A stretch of DNA of 64,000 nucleotides from Sphingobacteriaceae bacterium (GCA_029266635.1 JAQSWM010000005.1:333255-397254); one strand, 5' to 3'; shown: positions 33,138 through 43,485, numbered from the stretch's first letter. Numbers and translations are program-made. Notes: generated by a model not told the origin, from the sequence alone.

Positions 33138-34982
33138 ATGAAAAAGAACTTTCTTAATTATATCTACCTGATCGCGATAGCTGTCATTGCTGTCTCCTGT
33201 AATAAAGAGGTGCTGGACAGGCCTCCTTTAACGAGCTATGTCGACGAGGAATTTTGGCGCAACGAGAACGATGTACGTATGTATGCGTATGGTTTCTATC
33301 CCAATTATTTTAATGGATACAACACTGGCTTTGGCACTGACTATGCACCAGTAACCGGTTACAAGTTTAATGATGATCTCACGACAAAAAACGTACAAAC
33401 GAACTTTGAAAGTAGCGTACCCTCCTCAAGAGAGTCAACATCCGAATCAGCAGCATGGCTCTCGCAATATTCCGGACCTACCTGGGACTTCGCTTGGGTG
33501 CGTAAAGCAAATGTTTTCATGGACAGGCTGGACACTAAAGCCAAACCAAACTTATCTGTTGAGGCTTATAACCATTGGACGGCTGTGGCAAAGTTTTTCA
33601 GAGGCTACGAATACAGCAGGTTAGTAAGTGTATTTGGTGATGTTCCTTATTTTGATAAAGTGGTTTCGGATACGGATTTCCCGACCCTGTATAAGGATAG
33701 GGATAACCGTGGATTGGTTATGGATAAGGTTTATGACGATTTCAAATATGTGCTCGCAAACATCCGTGAAAACGATGGAGCCAATACGCTAAACAAATAC
33801 GTTGCGGCAGCATTCATATCGCGTTTCATGCTTTTCGAAGGGACTTACCAACATTATCACGCCTTCGATGCCGCTAGAGCTAAGAAGTATCTTGAGTTTG
33901 CAGTTGAGGCAGCGCAGGTAGTGATGAACAGTAACAAATATAGTTTTTCAAAAGATTACAAGTCAATTTTCACATCAGAAAGCCTGGCAGGTCACCCAGA
34001 AGTACTTATGTACAGAGTGTATGATGCTGCACTTACCGTTACACATTCTGTGCTATCATATTCTAACGGGACTGAAACGAATGCGTTTGACCCAAACCTA
34101 GTTTTAATAAAGTCTTACATCGCGGTAGATGGACAGCCTTGGCAAACATCGACTGTGGCAAATGCATCCTCTTTTGCTTTAGCCGATCTGGTAAAAACTC
34201 GCGATCCTCGTTTCGAGGCATCAATTATGGATAAAGGCAATGGCAACTCTGCTACAATGGCCTATGGGTATAAGTTTGCTCCGAGAGAGGCATTAACATA
34301 CATCGGCAAGACTTACCCAGCTGCTTACACCAGCCAGACAAATACAACTGATGCTCCTATAATCCGACTTGCTGAAGTGGTGCTAAACTGGATTGAAGCT
34401 AAAGCGGTGCTAGCGCAATATTTCGGAGGTGCAGCGGTAACTCAAAGCGATCTTGACAAATCGATAAATGCTATCCGAAATCGACCATTAGAGGCTGCCG
34501 CAGTAGCGAAAGGGGTGAAAAAAACCTCACTGCTTGTTTTAACAGCTATTCCTAATGATCCCGCCCGTGATTCTGATGTACCTGCACTTATCTGGGAAAT
34601 ACGTCGCGAAAGGCGGATGGAATTTGTGTTTGAAGGATTTCGTTTATTGGACATTAAACGATGGAAGAAGTTAGATTATATGGATTTTAGTAAAAGTCCT
34701 GATTATTTCTTAGGTCCATGGGTAGACTTGCAAGTGGAAAACTTCCCGGTAAACTATCTAACAACAGGGTTTATCAACAAGGTCAAGGTTAAAAAAGCTG
34801 ATGGAACAATAGTGACTTGGAACGGTAGTAATGCAAGCCAAATGGTCGGTTATTTTGTAGTTGACAATGCTGCTAATCGCACCGCCTTTGCTTACAAAAA
34901 TTATCTATCACCTGTTGGTCAAGCTCAAATAGTTCAATACAAGGATAGAGGCTTTACGCTTACTCAAACTACTGGCTGGTAA
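33138..34982 (+). CDS. SusD/RagB family glycan-binding lipoprotein (1)
   Basis: 614 residues. A lipoprotein signal peptide ends at VIAVSC with Cys21 lipidated, followed by DRPPLTSYVDEEFW, the usual SusD N-terminus. TPR-like helices are in the middle (YNHWTAVAKFFRGYEYSRL), and the C-terminal RagB/SusD domain has EVVLNWIEAKAVLA and IRRERRMEFVFEGFRLLDIKRW. It caps the SusC barrel on the cell surface. It is two bases from its SusC. Confidence 0.92.
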   Translation: MKKNFLNYIYLIAIAVIAVSCNKEVLDRPPLTSYVDEEFWRNENDVRMYAYGFYPNYFNGYNTGFGTDYAPVTGYKFNDDLTTKNVQTNFESSVPSSRESTSESAAWLSQYSGPTWDFAWVRKANVFMDRLDTKAKPNLSVEAYNHWTAVAKFFRGYEYSRLVSVFGDVPYFDKVVSDTDFPTLYKDRDNRGLVMDKVYDDFKYVLANIRENDGANTLNKYVAAAFISRFMLFEGTYQHYHAFDAARAKKYLEFAVEAAQVVMNSNKYSFSKDYKSIFTSESLAGHPEVLMYRVYDAALTVTHSVLSYSNGTETNAFDPNLVLIKSYIAVDGQPWQTSTVANASSFALADLVKTRDPRFEASIMDKGNGNSATMAYGYKFAPREALTYIGKTYPAAYTSQTNTTDAPIIRLAEVVLNWIEAKAVLAQYFGGAAVTQSDLDKSINAIRNRPLEAAAVAKGVKKTSLLVLTAIPNDPARDSDVPALIWEIRRERRMEFVFEGFRLLDIKRWKKLDYMDFSKSPDYFLGPWVDLQVENFPVNYLTTGFINKVKVKKADGTIVTWNGSNASQMVGYFVVDNAANRTAFAYKNYLSPVGQAQIVQYKDRGFTLTQTTGW

Positions 34983-35005
34983 ATTCTAGTTTTTGCTTCA
35001 ATCTA

Positions 35006-35036
35006 AAAAAAGGCTGCCGTATATGGTGGCCTTTTT
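35006..35036 (+). terminator. Terminator after the first SusC/SusD pair
   Basis: AAAAAGGCTGCC and GGTGGCCTTTTT pair with two G-U wobbles around GTATAT, followed by TTTTTG. The rest of the gap up to 35273 is AT-rich and holds only the 33-bp promoter element. Confidence 0.75.
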
Positions 35037-35195
35037 GTTTGAAGGATAGCTATTCCAAACTCCTGAAATGCGGATTTATGCGGGAATTGTTTAAAAATAG
35101 CTGTTAGTAACACATAGGTAAAGCTGGGTTTAAATCATTTAAACGTTGATTTTCACACAGTTGGTGTAGAAATTTCAAAATAATATTTTAAAAAA

Positions 35196-35228
35196 CTTGC
35201 GTATTTCTGCAATTAATCCAAACTTTAA
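35196..35228 (+). promoter_or_regulatory. 33-bp promoter element, copy 2 (susC 2)
   Basis: Identical to 29627-29659 and 46 bases before the start at 35274. Sequence on both sides differs, so the conserved block marks the functional element. Confidence 0.65.
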
Positions 35229-35273
35229 ATTTTCGCTCCCTAAATGGGCTTCATTAATCTAACCAATTAAACT

Positions 35274-38200
35274 ATGAAAAAAAAGCTACTTATTCTTGTG
35301 CTTGGAGTCTTTTTTATCATCACTAACGTTTTTGCTCAACAAAAAGCAATTAGCGGAAAGGTGATTGACGAAACCGGGCTGCCCCTCCCTGGTGTTTCTG
35401 TGAAAATTAAAGGATCAACAATGGGTACCACCACTGATGTGGATGGTAATTACTCAATCCGAGCCGCTCAAGGCGATGTATTAGAGTTCTCATTTGTAGG
35501 TTCGAAAAGCCAGGAAAGAATTGTGGGCGCCGACAACACCATTAATCTCACTCTTCAACCTGATGCTCAAAGCCTGAGCGAGGTTGTAGTGGTTGGTTAC
35601 GGCACGCAAAAGAAAGAAAGCCTGACAGGTGCGGTTACATCAGTAAATGTTGAAAAGGTATTTGGAAATCGTCCTATTCCTGATGTGGCAAGAGGCTTGC
35701 AGGGTGCTGTCCCTGGGCTTTCAGTAGTTGTTCCGAGTGGAGAAGTGGGGTCAGATCCAATCATTAAAATCCGTGGCCAAATAGGTTCGCTGGTAGGATC
35801 AAGCAATCCGCTAATATTAGTTGACAACGTAGAGATTCCCAGTATCCAGTTTGTCAATCCAAATGATATCGAAACAATAAGTGTACTCAAAGATGCTGCT
35901 TCAAGTTCAATTTATGGCTCTAAAGCGGCGTTTGGCGTAATTCTAATTACCACAAAAAAAGGAGCCAAAGTAGATGGGAATAAATTTATCTATTCAAATA
36001 ATCTGGTTTTGCAATCTCCATTTAAAGAGCTAGATATTGCCGGTATTGATGGCTTGGAGTATACGCTGGATGCTAACGATAATATGAAACAAACCGGGGT
36101 TGCTGGTGGTTTTTGGCGCATTGACAGAGCCAGTTTCGAGAAGATTAAAGAGTGGCAAGCGAAATATGCAGGTGTGATAGGTAACGACGATCCTGTTGTT
36201 TATGGACGTGACTGGTATTGGGACGGAGCTCAAAAGTTTGGATACAGGATCTATGATCCGGTAGCGGCAATGGTAGAAGACAACGCGTTGTCTCAGATTC
36301 ATAATCTTGGGTTAAATGGAAAAAGCGGCAATACCACATACAATCTGAGCATAGGTTATTTAGGCCAAGATGGGATGATGAAACCTGCTAAGCATGATGA
36401 CTACAAGAGAATTACTCCCGCTCTATCCTTATCAACAAAGGTTAATGATTATCTGTCGCTACGCGGCGGCGTGCGCTATGCAGATGGGACAAAACGAAAT
36501 CCTTATTCTTTAAACGCCGATGCTTTTGCAGCAGATCCATGGCTGTATTTGTATCGCTGGAGCCGGTTATTTCCGATCGGTGTTCAGGAGAATGGCCAGG
36601 ATATCATCGATCCTGCATTTTCCGCTCGCATGTCGAATGATCAAATCCGTGATTCAAAATATCTGAATATGAATCTGGGAACCACTATCAATTTGACCAA
36701 AAATTGGGATGTTCAAGCCGACTACGCCTATAGTACTGAAAATAATCTTTCCACATCGTCTGTCCCTTATGTACAGGGCCGTACGCATTGGTATGGTGTT
36801 GAAGCGCTTAAGGATGCAAATGGAAATCAGGTATATGTAGATGAAAATGGAAACCCTACCACTACCGGCGGAACTCCGGCTTATCAGTTTCCTCTAACCG
36901 ATCATACAATAAAGGCAAATACTTTTTACTCCCAGAATGATTACAGGGCTAAACGCAATACCTTAAACGTATTAAGTAATTATAACCTGAATTTAAGTGA
37001 TCATCATTTTAAGTTTTTGCTGGGTAGTAACATTGTGTCTTATGACTACTCAAGCCAGTTCTCCAGCCGCAGTAACTTATTAAACAATGATAATCCTCAA
37101 TATAATTTCGCGGTAGGTACCGAAAATTCAGGTGGTGCTGCAAACTGGGATTCGCAGGCCGGTTTTTTTGGAAGGGTAAATTATGCGTTTAAAGATAAAT
37201 ACCTTCTGGAAGGCAGCCTAAGGCGTGATGCAACATCTAAATTCCCTTCAAACTTGCGATGGAGAACTTACCCGTCAGTTTCCGGCGGTTGGGTTATCTC
37301 AAACGAGAGTTTTATGAGCGGAATAAACTCTTTATTGAGCTTCGCTAAACTCCGTGCATCGTGGGGCACTATTGGCGACCAATCAGTGCCAAATTCTTTG
37401 TACTTACCTCAAATGGGCATCGGCACAAACTCATGGTTGAGTAGTGGTGGTATTCCTTATTACCAATTGGGCACTCCAGCACCGGTATCAAGCGACATTT
37501 CATGGCAGGACATTGAACACATGAACGTAGGCGCTGATCTTCGGTTCTTTAGGAACAAGTTTGGAATTACCGCCGAAGTGTTCCAGCGATACACCAGAAA
37601 CATGATTATTCCAGGCGATGCATTGCCTAACACATATGGCGCCAGCGCACCTCAAGGTAATTATGGTGATTTACGTACCCGAGGCTGGGAATTGAACCTT
37701 GATTTTACTCATCAGTTTGGCAAAGGCCTGCGTTTAAGCTTTGATGCTAACATCTCTGATGCTGTAACATTTATCACAAAGGGTGCTGACTATCAAACTC
37801 CATGGGAAAACAGAAGCTTAGGTTCAGACTTTTCAACTGGTAGAAGATATGGAGATGTATATGGGTTTGTAACTGATCGGTTGTTTCAGAAAGACGATTT
37901 TGTTTATGACGCTTCCGGCAACTTTGTACAAACAAATATTGTATATAACGGAACCAGTAAAACTACAAACAAACTTACCGGTGCTAACCCTGTTTATCAG
38001 ACCTACTTTGAAGATGGGAATCAAACACTGCTGATTAGTCCCGGCGATGTGAAGTTCGTGGATGTAAATGGCGATGGCTATATCGATGCGGGCAAAGGTA
38101 CCAATGGCGATCCTGGTGACAGGGTTGTAATTGGAAATACAACACCCAGATATCAGTATGGCTTCCGTTTAGGTGCTGAACTGAAAGGCTTAGACTTATC

Positions 38201-38681
38201 ACTTTTCTTCCAGGGTGTTGGAAAAAGAATGATTTGGGGTAGCGGGCAGTTAGCTATACCAGGCTATTACGCAAAAGAAGGTGCAATGCCGCAAGCAATA
38301 GCAGGTGATTACTGGAAAGCAGATAGAACTGATGCATTTTATCCACGGGCATGGAATCTGAATGGCGCTGATGAAGGTTACGTGATGAGGGCGCAAAGCA
38401 GATATATGTTAAACATGGCTTACCTGAAAATAAAGAACATTACGTTGGGGTACAACCTGCCAAATTCCATATTCCAAAAGGCTAAGATCTCTAATGCACG
38501 AGTTTACGTTTCACTCGAGAACTATATCACCTTCGATAAGTTGAGGGGATTGCCTATCGATCCGGAAGCAATTTCTGGATATTCAATGTTGCGCTCTGGA
38601 GGTAATTACAACTTAGGACGTACAGGTACCTCGAATCCTGCGTTTAAATCGGCTTCTGCAGGCCTTCAAATTGGATTTTAA
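35274..38681 (+). CDS. TonB-dependent receptor, SusC/RagA family (2)
   Basis: 1135 residues with the same architecture as the first: signal peptide (MKKKLLILVLGVFFIITNVFA), carboxypeptidase-D-like domain (KVIDETGLPLPGVSVKIKG), TonB-box region SLSEVVVVGYGTQKKES, plug and barrel. It is clearly a tandem duplicate but diverged in the extracellular loops (for example residues 380-560), where cargo specificity lies. Followed 11 or 20 bases later by its SusD. Confidence 0.93.
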   Translation: MKKKLLILVLGVFFIITNVFAQQKAISGKVIDETGLPLPGVSVKIKGSTMGTTTDVDGNYSIRAAQGDVLEFSFVGSKSQERIVGADNTINLTLQPDAQSLSEVVVVGYGTQKKESLTGAVTSVNVEKVFGNRPIPDVARGLQGAVPGLSVVVPSGEVGSDPIIKIRGQIGSLVGSSNPLILVDNVEIPSIQFVNPNDIETISVLKDAASSSIYGSKAAFGVILITTKKGAKVDGNKFIYSNNLVLQSPFKELDIAGIDGLEYTLDANDNMKQTGVAGGFWRIDRASFEKIKEWQAKYAGVIGNDDPVVYGRDWYWDGAQKFGYRIYDPVAAMVEDNALSQIHNLGLNGKSGNTTYNLSIGYLGQDGMMKPAKHDDYKRITPALSLSTKVNDYLSLRGGVRYADGTKRNPYSLNADAFAADPWLYLYRWSRLFPIGVQENGQDIIDPAFSARMSNDQIRDSKYLNMNLGTTINLTKNWDVQADYAYSTENNLSTSSVPYVQGRTHWYGVEALKDANGNQVYVDENGNPTTTGGTPAYQFPLTDHTIKANTFYSQNDYRAKRNTLNVLSNYNLNLSDHHFKFLLGSNIVSYDYSSQFSSRSNLLNNDNPQYNFAVGTENSGGAANWDSQAGFFGRVNYAFKDKYLLEGSLRRDATSKFPSNLRWRTYPSVSGGWVISNESFMSGINSLLSFAKLRASWGTIGDQSVPNSLYLPQMGIGTNSWLSSGGIPYYQLGTPAPVSSDISWQDIEHMNVGADLRFFRNKFGITAEVFQRYTRNMIIPGDALPNTYGASAPQGNYGDLRTRGWELNLDFTHQFGKGLRLSFDANISDAVTFITKGADYQTPWENRSLGSDFSTGRRYGDVYGFVTDRLFQKDDFVYDASGNFVQTNIVYNGTSKTTNKLTGANPVYQTYFEDGNQTLLISPGDVKFVDVNGDGYIDAGKGTNGDPGDRVVIGNTTPRYQYGFRLGAELKGLDLSLFFQGVGKRMIWGSGQLAIPGYYAKEGAMPQAIAGDYWKADRTDAFYPRAWNLNGADEGYVMRAQSRYMLNMAYLKIKNITLGYNLPNSIFQKAKISNARVYVSLENYITFDKLRGLPIDPEAISGYSMLRSGGNYNLGRTGTSNPAFKSASAGLQIGF

Positions 38682-38701
38682 GTTATAACAAAATGGAAAA
38701 G

Positions 38702-40510
38702 ATGAAAACAGCATATAAATTAGGGTTGATGCTTATACTAATGGTCTTCGCGGGATGCGAGAAGTTATTAGACCGTCCGCCCCTTACATCCGAAACAGAC
38801 GACACGGCCTGGACAAGTGAAGAAAAGCTACGTCTGTACGCAAATAAATATTACACCGATTTCTTTGATGGCTATGGAAGTGGTTTTAGCACAACGGGTG
38901 CTCCGCTTGTAGGTTATACTAACAGTGACGATATGGTTGTCTTGGGGAACCAACTAAACTTTACACGTTCTGTGCCAAATAGTTCTATCTGGAGCTATAG
39001 TACCATTCGTTCAATCAACATCATGCTAGACAGGATAGACACCAGAATGTCAGGCATTTTATCGCCGAGCGCAAAAGCACATTGGACCGGTATTGGCAGG
39101 TTCTTTAGAGCGTTCAGGTATTCAGAATTGGTACAGACCTACGGAGATGTTCCTTACTACACTCGTGAGATAGCAAATACAGAGTTCGATGAGTTGTATA
39201 AGGATAGGACACCTCGCAATGAAGTTATGGATGGAGTGTATGATGATTTGAAATTTGCACTTCAAAATGTTCGGTATGATGATGGCGACCAGAACGTTAA
39301 CAGATATATCGTTGCAGGCTTTACATCCAGGATTGCTTTAAGTGAGGCTACCTGGCAAAAATATTATTACAAGAATAACGAACGGGCGAAGAAATTTTTA
39401 GAGCTGGCAATTGAGGCTGCCGACATAGATATTTCAAGCGGTAAATATGATATCAACACTGATTACAAAACCATTTTTACTTCTAAAGAGCTAAAAGGAA
39501 ACAAAGAAGTTATTCTATACCGCAATTACGATCCTGCCGCAGGAGTTACGCACGCTATTGCATCGTACGGAAACTTAGCCGAATCTACACTTAACGGGCC
39601 CACCTCAGACTTGCTCAAGTCATACATTCTCACTAATGGCCAGGTGTGGCAAAATGCGCCTGCTGCTACAGCTTCATTCAGTTTGGACAACATGATCGTA
39701 ACACGCGATTCTAGGTTCGAAGCAACTTTTTACAGCAAGCCAAGCCTTCTCAATAAAGGCTCTTTCTACTACATCACAAAATTTCTTCCGCGGGAAGTAG
39801 AAAAGCGTACTCAAGTAGATCAACTTGGAATGCCGCCGGAATTTACAGGAGACAAGAACGAAACTGACGCTCCTGTACTACGCTATGCAGAAGTGCTGTT
39901 AAACTGGATTGAGGCAAAGGCGGAATTAGCCACTCTCGGAGGTGCAGCAGTAACCCAAAGCGATATCGATAAATCAATCAATAAAATTAGGAATCGCCCT
40001 TTAGCTCAGGAAGCAATTTCAAGAGGGGTAACCAAAACCGCACCTCTGAGCCTATCAGCGCTTCCGTCAGATCCAAACAGAGATGCAGATGTTCCGGCTT
40101 TATTGTGGGAGATTAGAAGAGAACGAAGGATGGAGTTCGCATTTGAGATATTCCGTTTAGCCGATTTAAAGAGATGGTCTAAGTTGGAGTATATGGATAG
40201 TGATGTTAATCCCGATATCTTGTCTGGAGGATGGATCAACTTCCCTACACAACTACCTGCTGCTTTAACCGCTGCAAACGTGGGTAAAATTGCGGTTGTA
40301 AGCGTAAGTGGGACTGAAACCGTTTATAACGGCAGCAACAACTCCTCTATGGTTGGATTTTACAAGAGTACTACTAATAAAGGCCGTTTGCCATTTTTAA
40401 ACCAGCCCAACATCAACCCGTATTTGGCACCTGTGGGCCGCGTTCAGATTGATGATTATGCTGCCAGGGGATATAAATTAACGCAAACCCAAGGCTGGCC
40501 ACAAAACTAG
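38702..40510 (+). CDS. SusD/RagB family glycan-binding lipoprotein (2)
   Basis: 602 residues from the ATG at 38702 (MKTAYKLGLML); an ATG three codons upstream is equally in frame. The lipobox VFAGC is followed by EKLLDRPPLTSETDD, matching the first SusD. The C-terminal domain (EVLLNWIEAKAELA, IRRERRMEFAFEIFRLADLKRW) is conserved. It is the second gene of a five-gene run ending in the glycoside hydrolase. Confidence 0.92.
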   Translation: MKTAYKLGLMLILMVFAGCEKLLDRPPLTSETDDTAWTSEEKLRLYANKYYTDFFDGYGSGFSTTGAPLVGYTNSDDMVVLGNQLNFTRSVPNSSIWSYSTIRSINIMLDRIDTRMSGILSPSAKAHWTGIGRFFRAFRYSELVQTYGDVPYYTREIANTEFDELYKDRTPRNEVMDGVYDDLKFALQNVRYDDGDQNVNRYIVAGFTSRIALSEATWQKYYYKNNERAKKFLELAIEAADIDISSGKYDINTDYKTIFTSKELKGNKEVILYRNYDPAAGVTHAIASYGNLAESTLNGPTSDLLKSYILTNGQVWQNAPAATASFSLDNMIVTRDSRFEATFYSKPSLLNKGSFYYITKFLPREVEKRTQVDQLGMPPEFTGDKNETDAPVLRYAEVLLNWIEAKAELATLGGAAVTQSDIDKSINKIRNRPLAQEAISRGVTKTAPLSLSALPSDPNRDADVPALLWEIRRERRMEFAFEIFRLADLKRWSKLEYMDSDVNPDILSGGWINFPTQLPAALTAANVGKIAVVSVSGTETVYNGSNNSSMVGFYKSTTNKGRLPFLNQPNINPYLAPVGRVQIDDYAARGYKLTQTQGWPQN

Positions 40511-40538
40511 ATTTAGCACCTATTTTAAAATAGTAGAT

Positions 40539-41966
40539 ATGAAACTAAAAACATTAAAAGTAGGAACATGGGCAATGTTTATCGGATTGCTTGGCCTTGC
40601 GTCGTGTAAGGAAGATCTTCCTGAAGCACTGGATACATCTCCCCAGATGACAGTTTTAACGTCAATTAAAATTGTAAATGCCGGCGAAAACGGAACTACA
40701 GTATTAACCGGGACAATTGATGAGGATGCTAAAACTGTGTCCTTCCCCCGCATAGACCCAAAAACCAATTTCGCGAACCTCAAGTTTGAAGCCGTTACTT
40801 CAGACGGAGCTAAATTGGATAAAGAAGTATATCCCGTTACGTTTGATACAGATCAAACTGAAAAGGTGATTGTGGTTAAGGTTGTAAACTCTCCGCGTTT
40901 TCGTGAATATCTGGTAAAGCTAAGATTAAAGGTGCCTGTTTTTGGTGCTGATTTCGAAAAGGGCACGACCTACGATTTTACCAACAACCCGTTAGGCGAC
41001 CCGCTTTATGCGTCCTTTTCAGGTGCAGCAACCAGAGGGTCCGGTTTCGATGGACAGAAGGTGTTAATAGTTTGGAGAACCGGCGGGCCACACTTGCTTG
41101 ATGTGGCTGAACTGAAGAAAGGGGTAATCAATAAAATCCCGATCAATATTACCGGAGTATCGCAAGGTACTTTCACGGTGAATATGGGTGCTCAGGTAAA
41201 AGGGCATACTTATATTGCGAATCTTTCCAGCAACACCGCTGCAAGTCCGTTGAAGGTTTATCATTGGACCAATCCAAGTAGTGCTCCAGAAGTAATTTTG
41301 AACATTAACGTAGGAACTATAAATGGGGCCGGTGTTAGATATGGCGACAACTTTTCAGCAAGTTTAGATGATCAGGGCAATGGTTATTTCTTTTTTGGCG
41401 ACAATGCTGCCACTAAGGTATTAAGATTCGATGTTGCTAATTATACTACTGTTACTAATCCAACAGTTTTCGCAATGCCCGTGACCGGAGCTGGTTCCTG
41501 GACATCATTTAATCGCATTGGCAATACAAGTGAGTATTTGTTTACAGGTCACGATGCGCCGGTAGCACTGATTTCCGAATCAGGCGTGTCGGCATTTACT
41601 ATGAGCAGAACAGCTATTCCAGTTCGGGGATCAGATGCCCGTATAGTGAACTTCAACAGCGAACGTTATCTGATTGTGACAACTGCGGCGAGAACCGGCT
41701 CAGAGGCTACTAACTTTTACGTTTATGATATTACAAAAGGTGCAAATGTAAAAGAAGCCTTAACGAACTTAAATAGTCTACCAACTGTTACTCCGGTGTT
41801 TCAATATTCTTTAATGGGACCTGTGAATACCTCGCCAGCATCCCAAACAGGATTTTATGTTAAAAAAGACGCAGCAGGTAATGATGAAACTTTAATGCTC
41901 TACTCAGCGGCAAGTGATGCAGGATTCGTGTTTTTTGAGTTTGGAAAAAAGGTAGCATTAGATTAA
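40539..41966 (+). CDS. DUF4623-like surface lipoprotein
   Basis: 475 residues. The lipoprotein signal ends at GLLGLASC. Residues about 35-130 form an immunoglobulin-like domain (TVLTSIKIVNAGENGTTV) and the rest reads as repeated beta units of a propeller-like fold (YIANLSSNTAASPLKVYHW, then GNGYFFFGDNAATKVLRF). This matches DUF4623-type proteins encoded beside SusD genes. It probably binds glycan on the surface. The stop is immediately followed by the ATG of the glycoside hydrolase. Confidence 0.7.
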   Translation: MKLKTLKVGTWAMFIGLLGLASCKEDLPEALDTSPQMTVLTSIKIVNAGENGTTVLTGTIDEDAKTVSFPRIDPKTNFANLKFEAVTSDGAKLDKEVYPVTFDTDQTEKVIVVKVVNSPRFREYLVKLRLKVPVFGADFEKGTTYDFTNNPLGDPLYASFSGAATRGSGFDGQKVLIVWRTGGPHLLDVAELKKGVINKIPINITGVSQGTFTVNMGAQVKGHTYIANLSSNTAASPLKVYHWTNPSSAPEVILNINVGTINGAGVRYGDNFSASLDDQGNGYFFFGDNAATKVLRFDVANYTTVTNPTVFAMPVTGAGSWTSFNRIGNTSEYLFTGHDAPVALISESGVSAFTMSRTAIPVRGSDARIVNFNSERYLIVTTAARTGSEATNFYVYDITKGANVKEALTNLNSLPTVTPVFQYSLMGPVNTSPASQTGFYVKKDAAGNDETLMLYSAASDAGFVFFEFGKKVALD

Positions 41967-43415
41967 ATGAAGAAAACTATTTTACAATTGGTGGCAGTGC
42001 TAGTTTTAGCACTGCTTCTAAACGCCTGTAAGAAGAGCCGGAACGATACCAAGCCAGAGCCTGAACCTGGTGGTTCTAATACCGATGCTCCTATCTTTCC
42101 TAAGAAAGAAATGAGAGCAGTATGGGTGGCTACTGTTTTTGGTTTGGATTGGCCTCAAGGCGCATATAGTGCTGCAAGTCAGAAACAACAGTATATCAAT
42201 TATCTTGAAAAGTTTAAGGCGCTGAATATTAACGCTGTCTTTGTTCAGGTGAAAGGGATGGGCGATGCATTTTACAACTCCAGCTATGAACCATGGAGTG
42301 CTTCAATCACCGGAACCAGAGGGGTGGACCCAGGCTATGATGTGCTGAAATTTATGGTTGACGAAGCTCATGCAAGGGGAATCGAATTCCATGCCTGGAT
42401 GAATCCGTATCGTATAGCAACTCGTTCAGGTGCCAGCAGTTCATTTGCTCCGCTTCATTCTACTGTAAATCCTGCTTGGGTATTAGATTTCCCAACTATC
42501 CGTATCTACAATCCAGCGCTTCCTGAAGTTAGGCAACGCTTGGTTGATATTGTGAAAGAAACGATAACGAAATACGATGTGGATGGGATACATTTCGACG
42601 ACTACTTCTATCCAGAGGGTGAGACATTCTCTGATCAAGCTGATTACCAAAAGTATGGCGCAGGCATAGCTACTGTTCAAGATTTCAGAAGAGAGAACGT
42701 TAATAAAGCAATTAAAGGCGTATACGATGCCATCGTAGCTACCAAACCGGGTGTAGTGTTCTCCGTTTCACCCGCTCCGGAAATCATTAAGAACTACAAT
42801 AGTTTATATGCCGATCTTAAAAAGTGGAATCAGGAAGGATGGGTTGATGTTGTAATACCTCAACTATACCAAGAGGTAGGAAACCAATTTAACGATTTCC
42901 AGCTACGTTTGGCAGAATGGTCTAATAACAGCTTCAAAGCAGCTTTAATGGTTGGGCATGGTTATTACAAGTTTGGAGATCCTACCATGCCAGCTGCATT
43001 TCAATCATCAGCTGAATTACAGAAGCAATTCGATCTAACGAAGCTGAATAGTAAAGTTGTAGGAAACGCAATCTATAGTGCCAAGTATATCAACTTGAAT
43101 AAGGTAGGTGTGACAGATAGGCTTGCACTGATTTATAAAGATCCTGCTGTTATGCCATTTTTGGGACGTGCAGTAGCTCCTGCTCCTGCGGCAGCAACTA
43201 ACGTTAGGATAGAAGGTGGGGAGTTGAAATGGAATACTACCGGAGCAGTTAAATCTGTTGTGTACTATTTTTCTGATCTGAAGAAAGAAGGAAAGGTATT
43301 AACTATCACTACAGCCAACACTATTTCACTTACCGCAGCCGGGTTCTATTCTGTTTCAACCTTAAGCTCCGACAATCAGGAAAGTACTCCTTCTGCTTTA
43401 ACAGAGAAGAAGTAA
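41967..43415 (+). CDS. GHL10 family glycoside hydrolase lipoprotein (DUF187/YngK-like)
   Basis: 482 residues. Lipobox LLNAC with Cys21, then the family start motif MRAVWVATVFGLDWP (49-63), HAWMNPYR (142-149), DVDGIHFDDYFYPEG (204-218, probable catalytic acids) and VVIPQLYQE (about 294-302). A C-terminal fibronectin-like domain follows (about 410-480). E. coli DigH/YddW of this family acts on peptide-free peptidoglycan strands. Translation is coupled to the DUF4623-like gene. In this cluster it most likely cuts glycan at the cell surface for the SusC/SusD pairs; the peptidoglycan substrate is inference. Confidence 0.85.
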   Translation: MKKTILQLVAVLVLALLLNACKKSRNDTKPEPEPGGSNTDAPIFPKKEMRAVWVATVFGLDWPQGAYSAASQKQQYINYLEKFKALNINAVFVQVKGMGDAFYNSSYEPWSASITGTRGVDPGYDVLKFMVDEAHARGIEFHAWMNPYRIATRSGASSSFAPLHSTVNPAWVLDFPTIRIYNPALPEVRQRLVDIVKETITKYDVDGIHFDDYFYPEGETFSDQADYQKYGAGIATVQDFRRENVNKAIKGVYDAIVATKPGVVFSVSPAPEIIKNYNSLYADLKKWNQEGWVDVVIPQLYQEVGNQFNDFQLRLAEWSNNSFKAALMVGHGYYKFGDPTMPAAFQSSAELQKQFDLTKLNSKVVGNAIYSAKYINLNKVGVTDRLALIYKDPAVMPFLGRAVAPAPAAATNVRIEGGELKWNTTGAVKSVVYYFSDLKKEGKVLTITTANTISLTAAGFYSVSTLSSDNQESTPSALTEKK

Positions 43416-43441
43416 CGGAACATCCAACATATTGGCTATTC

Positions 43442-43472
43442 AAAGAGGCTGTGTTAACGCAGCCTCTTTTTG
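43442..43472 (+). terminator. Terminator of the SusC/SusD-hydrolase operon
   Basis: AAAGAGGCTG and CAGCCTCTTT pair around TGTTAACG, followed by TTGTTTT. It lies 26 bases after the stop at 43415. Confidence 0.9.
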
Positions 43473-43485
43473 TTTTAAAATCGAT

